A DNA stretch of 38,391 nt from Caldifarciminota bacterium (GTDB lineage Bacteria > Hydrothermota > 32-111): assembly GCA_030592285.1 (NCBI GenBank), contig JAUVJU010000004.1, positions 1-38,391 on the forward strand, written 5' to 3'. Of the stretch, positions 31,898 to 38,391 are shown piece after piece (position 1 is the first letter of the stretch; the number at the start of each line of letters is the position of its first letter). Position numbers and translations under genes: made by a program. A model generated the notes under the pieces. It searched no databases, was not told the origin of the DNA, and was given only the letters and a program-made list of their open reading frames with translations.

Positions 31898-32503
31898 TTA
31901 AGAAATTATTCCAAGCCAATCACCCAAAAGGAATTGTATCCTTCCAATAAAAAGTGATATCCTTGCCATAATTGTTGCACCAAAAGCAGCACCAAAGCCA
32001 ATCATTATAAATGTTATGCCCACTCTTGTTACTTTGCCAATAATACCCTTATGCTCAACTGAGAAAAAGAAATATATTAGGGTTGATAAAACACCTATAA
32101 GAATAATGATATTACCAATGGTAAATACCTGAGGCATTGTGCCCTGAACCTGCTTAAATAGATTTTCAAATGATGATGGAATAGACATACCACAACCTGT
32201 TCCAACAACAAATGCAATAGGAATTCTTGATAAATATGCCTTGCCCTTGAATAATCGTGAAAACATCAATAATCCAAGAATAAGTGGTACTATAACAAGA
32301 AAATTATGGTCATGAACAAGGGGATTCCATACCTTTGCAATAATTGTATTATGAAAATAAATTGACACAGTATAGCCAATTGAAATACCCACTAAGATCT
32401 TTTCAGAAAATTTATAAAAGGGATTATCCTTGTATAAAAATGAATAAATGGATAGAGTAAGAAGTGCTGCTATCCATATCCAGATACTTGTTGATATAGC
32501 CAT
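31898..32503 (-). CDS. Cassette subunit D (first copy): polytopic membrane protein
   Basis: 201 residues, about six membrane helices, paralogue of 28577-29194 with the same I-Y-S-F-L-Y-K-D-N-P-F-Y-K-F motif and the same E-H-K-G-I, G-I-T-F-I-M-I-G-F-G-A and M-A-R-I-S-L segments. One base after the subunit C gene. The last gene of the first cassette copy, followed by a 13-base gap and the GTG start of the second copy's subunit A. Confidence 0.8.
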   Translation of the reverse strand: MAISTSIWIWIAALLTLSIYSFLYKDNPFYKFSEKILVGISIGYTVSIYFHNTIIAKVWNPLVHDHNFLVIVPLILGLLMFSRLFKGKAYLSRIPIAFVVGTGCGMSIPSSFENLFKQVQGTMPQVFTIGNIIILIGVLSTLIYFFFSVEHKGIIGKVTRVGITFIMIGFGAAFGATIMARISLFIGRIQFLLGDWLGIIS

Positions 32504-32504
32504 A

Positions 32505-33371
32505 TTACTTCTCCTTTTTCCGTTTTATGAAATAGATTATATTTCCAACAATAATAAAAATAATGTATGTAAGATGTCCCGATGATTGTGCATCCATACC
32601 AATAGATGCCTGATTTCTGTCTTGTGATACATTATTCTTGATTAATAATGCTTCATATTCTGCTGCACCCTTTAATCCGCCCAACATACCATTTGCCTGC
32701 CCTGAATTCAAATATGCATAATATTCTGCCATGCTAACAGCAGTTGTACCAATACCCATTTTCTGATTGTATCTGCCATTTGCATAAATGATCCATGAAA
32801 GAATAACAGAACTGCCTGCAAGATCAACCATATAATCAATATCATTATATGTATTAACCCCTGCCATAATAGGCAGAGAATCAAGATCATTACCATAGGC
32901 ATCTGTATTAAATGTACCTCTAATATCTTCACCCATTTTAAGAATTACCACACTAACTCCAGGAACAAATGCAAAAAGGGATATATCATTACCTAATATT
33001 TTAATATTATCAGGGTTTGATTTATTCCATTCTTCAAGTGTATTTGATATCATATCCTGAGCAAGTCCCACACCGGGAGGATATAGACCCATTAAAAATA
33101 CCCTTATATTTTTTGAAAAGCAATGAGTTATAAGTGCCTTACCCATTGGATGCAGTTCTGCCATTGTTGAAGGATCATAATCCACACTAACAAGCATTAC
33201 GCCGCCTTCAGGAATAGAATCATTAATATAATTATACATATTTGAAACAGGCGGGGTTATTTTCATTGGACAGCCAATAGGAAATAGAAATGGAAATATC
33301 ACTGCAATTGCAAGAACAAGATATATCCATCTTTTATCAATATGGTCAAGGTAATTAATAATCTTCATCAT
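32505..33371 (-). CDS. Cassette subunit C (first copy): membrane-anchored exocytoplasmic protein
   Basis: 288 residues, same plan as its paralogue: N-terminal helix (~16-34), ~220-residue outer domain with S-V-D-Y-D-P-S-T-M-A-E-L-H-P-M and T-H-C-F, Y-N-D-I-D-Y, S-G-Q-A-N-G-M-L-G-G-L-K-G-A-A-E-Y-E, then a helix and a Lys-rich tail. The ATG is six bases after AGGAGG and overlaps the subunit B stop by four bases. Unknown family; topology inferred from the two hydrophobic ends. Confidence 0.8.
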   Translation of the reverse strand: MMKIINYLDHIDKRWIYLVLAIAVIFPFLFPIGCPMKITPPVSNMYNYINDSIPEGGVMLVSVDYDPSTMAELHPMGKALITHCFSKNIRVFLMGLYPPGVGLAQDMISNTLEEWNKSNPDNIKILGNDISLFAFVPGVSVVILKMGEDIRGTFNTDAYGNDLDSLPIMAGVNTYNDIDYMVDLAGSSVILSWIIYANGRYNQKMGIGTTAVSMAEYYAYLNSGQANGMLGGLKGAAEYEALLIKNNVSQDRNQASIGMDAQSSGHLTYIIFIIVGNIIYFIKRKKEK

Positions 33372-34045
33372 TTGCCACCTCCTAAATATCCTCTCTCAAT
33401 ACCAAGAATGATCTTTAATGATGTTGCAATCATACCCAAATTAACACCAATAAGAATGCCTCTCTGTGCCGCCATACTGGGATAATTTAATATCCATTCA
33501 ACAACCTCCGGCATATTTGCATAAAAAAACTGTCCAATTGGCACCCTGCCAATTGTTACAATACTTGCAGTTATTAAAAGCATTGTTGCATCAAAACTTC
33601 TTGCCCTAAATGCTCTAAATGCCGCTGATGCCATATAAAATGCAAGAAGAGAGAAAATGGTTGCCTGCATTGGTGTCTGAAAATAGATATACAAATACAT
33701 TAATGGCGTATCAGAACCCGGTTGAACATTTGGAAATATCTTCATTAATATATTTGTCGGAGCATAGGCACCGCCCAATATACCTACAAATACTGTAATT
33801 CCAAGAGCAGTCAACACTATAACTGATGATTGCCAATCGGTAACCTTTCTTCTTATCTTTGTTATATGCATTTGTACTGTTGACTGCACTGCTATGAGTA
33901 ATGTAAAAGCAGTAACAATCATCAGCCAATCCAATATGGTACTATATACATTTTTGGAAAATGGATGCGGTATAAAAAATTGTATGATCATCATAGTTCC
34001 CATGAACATAGCTACTAATAATGGTAATTGTTTTTTCAGAAACAT
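33368..34045 (-). CDS. Cassette subunit B (first copy): polytopic membrane protein
   Basis: 225 residues, about six membrane helices, paralogue of 30043-30681. Shared blocks: A-S-A-A-F-R-A-F-R-A-R-S-F-D-A-T-M-L-L-I-T-A, G-R-V-P-I-G, M-A-A-Q-R-G-I-L-I-G, S-L-K-I-I-L-G-I-E-R-G-Y-L. The N-terminal loop after helix 2 (M-H-I-T-K-I-R-R-K) is also matched by L-H-T-N-K-I-K-R-K in the other copy. GGAG is five bases before the ATG. Confidence 0.8.
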   Translation of the reverse strand: MFLKKQLPLLVAMFMGTMMIIQFFIPHPFSKNVYSTILDWLMIVTAFTLLIAVQSTVQMHITKIRRKVTDWQSSVIVLTALGITVFVGILGGAYAPTNILMKIFPNVQPGSDTPLMYLYIYFQTPMQATIFSLLAFYMASAAFRAFRARSFDATMLLITASIVTIGRVPIGQFFYANMPEVVEWILNYPSMAAQRGILIGVNLGMIATSLKIILGIERGYLGGGK

Positions 34046-34053
34046 ATGTTCTC

Positions 34054-35301
34054 CTATGTATTAAATACAAATCTAATTACATTCATTATGCCATCAAAAA
34101 ATCCAATATCAGCATCTGTAAATAGATTTATAATTCCATTTGTTAAAAATACAGTTAAAAATAATATCATAAAACATATTATTATTGCTTTCATATAATC
34201 CTGTGCCTTAATACTGCCCATAAGTACGGGCTCATTTGACAGGTATGCACTTGCTGCATATAATTCCTCTCCAATTAGGGTATAATCACATGATGTGATA
34301 AAGAAAGGTAATTGCGTTACTGCATCTGTGCCTGCTATTTGTATTGCTCCAATTGTATTACCCATTTCGGCAAGAAGAAGTGATTCTGCATAGAACATTC
34401 CCAAAAGCAGGTTTGTTGCTGGTTTTTCTCTTACCATTATACCATTAACCGCTGCAGCATAACCAAATTGACTATCTGTTAGGAAAAATACATCATTATC
34501 ATCATAAGCATCCGGCTTCCCTGCTTCAGTAAATGCTTCCTTTACAATCTCCTTTGCAACAGTCATTACAATAGGGTCACGGTTTGGAACAATGATCCTT
34601 GATTCATATTCTGCAACCTTTTTGGCAACGGGACCTAATATATTTAATGATGCAATTGTTGCAATATCGGACATTGTTGATATCCCGGGTATATACAGAA
34701 TGGGTTTACCCATTTCAGTTGCCCTGCCCACTGCCTCATCAAGTGCATCAATACCTGCAAGCCGCCTGAGAAATAATTTCTTTCCTTTTCTTACTGTATG
34801 AACAAGCAGTACTATCATTAAAATATAAACAATAATCATTAATAAAAGAATGATCTTATCCTTTTTAAACCAATTGGGTGTTGTAGTAATTTCTTCAGTA
34901 TATACTCTTACTGTTGATATCTGAAAATCATTATTTACAGCAACAATATAATACTTATAGGCAATATTACGATACAACCCCTGATCAGTGTACTCTGTCT
35001 CATTAGTAATGAGTTCTTTAATGCGTCTTTCTTTGCCTGTTTCAACATTAATGCGGTACAATGAGTATGTACCATCAAATTCCTCTACATCCTTAATTTT
35101 TTCCCATCTTATTAACAATGCAGTGCCATCATCATTAGGAGCATCCTTAACTTCAATACTTTCTATACCGCAGTAATTGAATTCATCAATAATTAGATCA
35201 GATGAATCAGCAATTACCGGTATTAGAGTATTGTCAGTTTCTGCAAAGACAACAGACATTGTAATAAGAAATAAAAATAAGGTAATAAGCATCTTTTTCA
35301 T
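34054..35301 (-). CDS. Cassette subunit A (first copy): FnIII-like head, membrane helix, conserved cytoplasmic domain
   Basis: About 415 residues, the same plan as its paralogue. Signal peptide, an FnIII-like domain (~50-135, with A-P-N-D-D-G-T-A-L-L-I-R-W and Y-K-Y-Y-I-V-A-V-N), a membrane helix ~150-170, a conserved domain ~180-385 and a C-terminal helix. Over the first 50 residues of the conserved domain, starting L-R-R-L-A-G-I-D-A, 32 are identical between the copies by eye. Motifs: R-A-T-E-M-G-K-P-I-L-Y, Q-F-G-Y-A-A-A-V-N-G-I-M-V-R-E-K-P, I-G-A-I-Q-I-A-G-T and C-D-Y-T-L-I-G-E-E. ATG chosen over an in-frame GTG two codons upstream because AAGGAG is five bases before it. Confidence 0.8.
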   Translation of the reverse strand: MKKMLITLFLFLITMSVVFAETDNTLIPVIADSSDLIIDEFNYCGIESIEVKDAPNDDGTALLIRWEKIKDVEEFDGTYSLYRINVETGKERRIKELITNETEYTDQGLYRNIAYKYYIVAVNNDFQISTVRVYTEEITTTPNWFKKDKIILLLMIIVYILMIVLLVHTVRKGKKLFLRRLAGIDALDEAVGRATEMGKPILYIPGISTMSDIATIASLNILGPVAKKVAEYESRIIVPNRDPIVMTVAKEIVKEAFTEAGKPDAYDDNDVFFLTDSQFGYAAAVNGIMVREKPATNLLLGMFYAESLLLAEMGNTIGAIQIAGTDAVTQLPFFITSCDYTLIGEELYAASAYLSNEPVLMGSIKAQDYMKAIIICFMILFLTVFLTNGIINLFTDADIGFFDGIMNVIRFVFNT

Positions 35302-35310
35302 ACACACTCC

Positions 35311-36444
35311 TTATTCCTCAATTAATTCTACATTTGCTCTTGGCAATAATATCTTTCTTCCATCCGGAAATTCAACTTCTAAAACCCTAACCATTGCTTC
35401 TGTTTCAATCTTCTGAAGTGGAGATGGTAAAGCAGATACCTTACCAATATTTCCAAATTCCGGTTCTCTTATAATTCTTACAACTGATCCAATTCCCATT
35501 CCTTCATGCTCTTCTTCTGATACCATTCTTTGTCCAGTACTTTTTATTTCATCATCATGGGTAACAATCAGTTCAGGTCTCAGTACCCCTGCTCTAATCT
35601 GAGTGGCTCCATTAATGGATGCTATTTTCCCTTCATTATTCTTTAATATGTTAAATGTCTTTTTTGCCATTGCCATTTCCCCAAATCCCTCTGTAATAAT
35701 CAGTGTAATACCCTTTTCTTCATTACCTGTTATTGCTACACCAATCTCTTCATTGAGAAAGTCCTTAAGGTCTTTATCATCAATGCCGCCTACAATCACT
35801 CCAATAACACCTTTTTCCACACATTTATTAAGTACATCAGCAGTAATTATTGAACCGCCAACAATGATCTTGCCTATGAGTTCATCACTTATATCATCAA
35901 TTGTCATTGTATAATCAGGTGACTGTGCAACCATCTTAACAATACCCTTTGTTTCTCCGCCTATACCGAAAATTCCCTGAATAAATGTAGCAGGACTTTC
36001 AACAATAATACCTTCATTCTCAATAACCTCAACGCATACACCATTAATATAACCATCTACCTCAACAGGTAATGGCGGTTTTCTCATTGTCATCATTCCG
36101 GTTACTTCAGATAATGCCTCAATTGTTCCATCTATTGGTGATTTTATCTGTGTTTTGAATAAACCGAAAAAGCCCTTTGATTCCGCAATTATATCATCTT
36201 TCTTAACCTCTTTTCCTATTTCAATCTTTAAATAATCAAAAACCTCTTTTCCGCTAACTCCAAGTTTACCTGCAAAATTCAATCTTTCAACATCTCCGGG
36301 TAATTCAGTTCTTGCAATAATATCATCTGCCTTGATAACATCACCCTTTTTTGCAGAAACATCTCCTTTTAATGGGAGTCGCCTTTCTTTTCTTACTATT
36401 GTATTTTCAGTAACTTTAAGTCCCGGTGTATATGAATGTGCCAT
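35311..36444 (-). CDS. Protein with lipoyl-like barrel folds, unknown role in the cassette
   Basis: 377 residues. The first ~130 residues look like two barrel-sandwich (lipoyl/biotinyl-like) hybrids: V-S-A-K-K-G-D-V-I-K-A-D-D-I-I-A-R, then I-G-K-E-V-K-K-D-D-I-I-A-E and K-S-P-I-D-G-T-I-E, similar in style to RnfC-type domains. The E-S-K-G-F-F-G-L-F-K stretch is not a standard modified-lysine site. Residues ~165-290 look alpha-beta with glycine-rich turns (V-I-V-G-G-I-D-D-K-D-L-K). The last ~70 hold an SH3/KOW-like end (G-S-V-V-R-I-I-R-E-P-E-F-G-N-I-G-K-V). GGAGG five bases before the ATG. It sits between the MutL-like gene and the cassette, four to eleven bases from each. No firm family. Confidence 0.65.
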   Translation of the reverse strand: MAHSYTPGLKVTENTIVRKERRLPLKGDVSAKKGDVIKADDIIARTELPGDVERLNFAGKLGVSGKEVFDYLKIEIGKEVKKDDIIAESKGFFGLFKTQIKSPIDGTIEALSEVTGMMTMRKPPLPVEVDGYINGVCVEVIENEGIIVESPATFIQGIFGIGGETKGIVKMVAQSPDYTMTIDDISDELIGKIIVGGSIITADVLNKCVEKGVIGVIVGGIDDKDLKDFLNEEIGVAITGNEEKGITLIITEGFGEMAMAKKTFNILKNNEGKIASINGATQIRAGVLRPELIVTHDDEIKSTGQRMVSEEEHEGMGIGSVVRIIREPEFGNIGKVSALPSPLQKIETEAMVRVLEVEFPDGRKILLPRANVELIEE

Positions 36445-36455
36445 TTATGCCTCCA

Positions 36456-38255
36456 TTAATATTCTGGGTAAAGGTTTAAGGACTTATACCATCTTTTAAG
36501 ATTGGCTATTCTCTCACTATCATTTTCCGGTAAATTAAATGGTCTTCTACCTCTTGTATCAACAATCACTCCAACAAGCCCACCTTCAAGTTCAATTTCC
36601 ATTTCCTTACCTTTACCATTTCCAATATCAAGATTCTTTGCCGGTTTAAGTATTGCCCTTACTCTTTCACTACTCTTAATATCATCTAAAAATTCTATAT
36701 CGCCATAATTAAATGTATATACCTTTTCACCAATGGTTATTTTCAATGCTTCCTGTCCTGGTTTTCCCTTACCCATAGGTGCAATACACATTCCTAATTT
36801 TAAAAGACAGTCCTTGGAAAACACCTCTGCTGCTGCTGAATCATGAACAGTTGAAAGTACTCCTAATTGCGGCATCATAAATATGGAATCCACAGCAAGC
36901 ATTGTTATTCCTTCAGGCAAGAATGCATCAATTGCCATCATTGCCGCCTGTACTCTTCTTGGAGCATGTGATAACACTCCACCTGAACCCACAACAAGAT
37001 TTAATGTTTCCATATTAACAAGTGTTTCTCCTGAGGATGTCTGTTCAAATGCATCGGATATTGTTCTTTCTGTCTGAACACCCTTAAGTCCCACTGCCAT
37101 TGCTTTATGATGTTCAAGGGCAAGTCGTAATGCCTCCCTTGCAATTGCCTGTTCAATCTGTAATTCTTCAAGTGTTGAAGGTATTGTTGTTGGTCTTATC
37201 ATCTTATTTCTTATTCTATTTCTTAGATCCTTTTCATTTGTCTCAAATGGAACCCATCTTGTAATATTCTTTAATCCGGTTGCCTTAACAACATTGGATA
37301 CCGAATAGCTCATTCCAAGATTTGCTGACACCGTTCTGTTAAACGCCAATTGAAATACTGAAAATATATCTGTTGTGGCTCCGCCAATATCAACACCAAG
37401 TACTTCAATATTATCCCTTTTTGCAATTGTTTCAATTAATAATCCCACAGCACCCGGGGTTGGCATTATGGGCACATCGGTCATTTCCATTAATTTTTTA
37501 TATCCCGGTGCCTGTGCCATAACATGTTCCATAAATAGATCATGTATCTTATCCCTTGCAGGTAATAGATTTTCTGATTCCAGCGTTGGTCTAAGATTAT
37601 CTACAATATATAGATCCGTTTTATCATCAAGTGATTCCTTTACATTTTCTCTTGCATCCTTATTCCCTGCATAAATAATAGGTAAATTATAGGTTGAACC
37701 AAATCTTGGTTTTGGGTCCGCTGCTTCAATGATCTCAGCAAGCTGAACAACATGCTTTTTGGTTCCACCATCAGTGCCTCCTGAAAGAAGCACCATATCA
37801 GGTCTTAATGTTCTTATTCTTTTAATTCTTTCATGATCCATTCTCTTATCATTGGATGCAATAACATCCATCACAATAGCACCTGCTCCAAGAGCTGCTC
37901 TTGCAGCGGATTCCGCACTCATTCTATCAACAACACCTGCAACCATCATCTGAAGTCCGCCGCCTGCTGAGGATGTTGAAATATAAACATCAACTCCATC
38001 TTTATCAGTATTATTTTCTCGTTTTAATATTTTATCCCCATCAAGTATTATAACTTCAGAAAGTTCTTCAACTTCCTTTATTGCATTAAGTACACCTTTT
38101 GTTACATCTTCATAGGGTGCCTCAACCGTTGTTGGTGCCTCTCCCCTGACTATCAGCCGATATTCCCCTTCCCGTTTTTCAATAAGAATCGCTTTAGTGG
38201 TAGTACTGCCGCAATCCGTTGCAATAATGCGCAGAATATTATTCTTATCTTTCAT
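36456..38255 (-). CDS. MutL-family ASKHA protein (glutamate mutase MutL type)
   Basis: 599 residues. Two phosphate-binding loops of the actin/Hsp70/sugar-kinase fold are seen: A-T-D-C-G-S-T-T-T-K-A-I (Asp14) and L-G-V-D-I-G-G-A-T-T-D-I-F-S (Asp289). Between them are S-T-S-S-A-G-G-G-L-Q-M-M-V-A-G and L-L-S-G-G-T-D-G-G, and later V-V-G-S-G-G-V-L-S-H-A-P. These fit the MutL family named for a gene between glutamate mutase subunits, whose molecular role is unclear (chaperone or reactivase-like ATPase proposed). No mutase subunit (MutS/MutE) is in the window. Unrelated to mismatch-repair MutL. AGGAGG lies five bases before the ATG. Leads the membrane cassette, so an ATP-driven maturation role is possible. 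Confidence 0.88.
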   Translation of the reverse strand: MKDKNNILRIIATDCGSTTTKAILIEKREGEYRLIVRGEAPTTVEAPYEDVTKGVLNAIKEVEELSEVIILDGDKILKRENNTDKDGVDVYISTSSAGGGLQMMVAGVVDRMSAESAARAALGAGAIVMDVIASNDKRMDHERIKRIRTLRPDMVLLSGGTDGGTKKHVVQLAEIIEAADPKPRFGSTYNLPIIYAGNKDARENVKESLDDKTDLYIVDNLRPTLESENLLPARDKIHDLFMEHVMAQAPGYKKLMEMTDVPIMPTPGAVGLLIETIAKRDNIEVLGVDIGGATTDIFSVFQLAFNRTVSANLGMSYSVSNVVKATGLKNITRWVPFETNEKDLRNRIRNKMIRPTTIPSTLEELQIEQAIAREALRLALEHHKAMAVGLKGVQTERTISDAFEQTSSGETLVNMETLNLVVGSGGVLSHAPRRVQAAMMAIDAFLPEGITMLAVDSIFMMPQLGVLSTVHDSAAAEVFSKDCLLKLGMCIAPMGKGKPGQEALKITIGEKVYTFNYGDIEFLDDIKSSERVRAILKPAKNLDIGNGKGKEMEIELEGGLVGVIVDTRGRRPFNLPENDSERIANLKRWYKSLNLYPEY

Positions 38256-38266
38256 TAATCCTCCTG

Positions 38267-38391
38267 TTATTTATCCTTCTTATTTTTTTTCTCTTTTTCT
38301 ATGCGTTTTTCTTCATTTCTTTTCGTTTTATCCTCATCATCTATTCTTTCAATTGCAATTAGTATTCTTTCGATTGAACCGCGTTCCTCAA
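38267..38391 (-). CDS. C-terminal end of an unknown gene (Lys/Glu-rich tail, partial)
   Basis: An open frame runs in from the right edge on the minus strand and ends in TAA eleven bases before the MutL-family start. The visible 40 residues are a charged helix: G-S-I-E-R-I-L-I-A-I-E-R-I-D-D-E-D, then a Lys/Glu-rich tail ending K-K-N-K-K-D-K. Its stop is followed directly by the MutL-like AGGAGG, so it is likely the preceding gene of the same operon. Nothing more can be said of its function. Confidence 0.6.
   Translation of the reverse strand, partial: EERGSIERILIAIERIDDEDKTKRNEEKRIEKEKKNKKDK

Noticed and set aside
35311-36444. Biotin or lipoate carrier protein
   Set aside because: Barrel-like folds are plausible, but there is no M-K-M or D-K-A lysine motif, so a modified carrier cannot be claimed.
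36456-38255. DNA mismatch repair MutL paired with MutS
   Set aside because: The sequence has ASKHA phosphate loops (DCGSTTTKA, DIGGATTD) and none of the GHKL ATPase motifs of mismatch-repair MutL.

Overview
This is a strongly AT-rich bacterial chromosome segment that is almost fully coding. Several signs point to a diderm (outer-membrane) bacterium: a partial exported protein ending in a type IX secretion (T9SS) sorting-type tail, a TonB/ExbB/ExbD system, a LapA/LapB-like pair, an N-acetylmuramoyl-L-alanine amidase, a SPOR-domain protein and a lipoprotein with a lipobox. The T9SS-like tail and the many TPR and lipoprotein genes suggest the FCB group or a related candidate phylum such as WOR-3-like or Cloacimonadota-like lineages. 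That placement is inference; no rRNA gene is present to test it.

Layout. 1-2896 (+): tail of a secreted protein, smpB, an Amidase_3 cell-wall hydrolase and murI, all overlapping. 2893-5029 (-): a pilin-like protein, an intergenic patch of repeat-like DNA, and a two-gene toxin-antitoxin cassette (XRE-Panacea antitoxin, RelE-like toxin) with its own promoter. 5347-17654 (-): one long, tightly overlapped transcription unit running miaB, lapA-like, lapB-like, SPOR protein, mutS, an exported protein, recG, a DUF4837-type lipoprotein, an exported protein with 27-residue Gly-Asn-Asp-x-Tyr repeats, an exported helical protein and dCMP deaminase. 17655-18098: a G-poor stretch, then a 226-bp MITE-like element with perfect 33-bp inverted ends. 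18099-21526 (-): a TPR protein whose end looks frameshifted, then rmlA and rmlB (dTDP-sugar synthesis). 21527-22184: a second, degenerate inverted-repeat element between the divergent rmlB and rpsT promoters. 22185-22430 (+): rpsT, followed by a bidirectional terminator.

22508-38391 (-) is the most unusual region. Read in the direction of transcription it starts with the Lys/Glu-rich tail of a partial gene and a MutL-family ASKHA protein (glutamate-mutase MutL type, not mismatch-repair MutL). A protein with lipoyl-like barrel folds follows. Next comes a four-gene membrane cassette (A-B-C-D) present twice in tandem and in identical order. A lipoate-ligase-family protein, a DUF4388/PATAN-like protein, two possible Roadblock/LC7-like proteins and two small membrane proteins follow, and then, from a separate promoter, exbB-exbD-exbD-tonB.

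The duplicated A-B-C-D cassette coupled to the MutL-like ATPase-fold protein is the best candidate for an undescribed system. It looks like a multi-subunit inner-membrane assembly whose core was duplicated as a unit. Its substrate and function cannot be read from the sequence.
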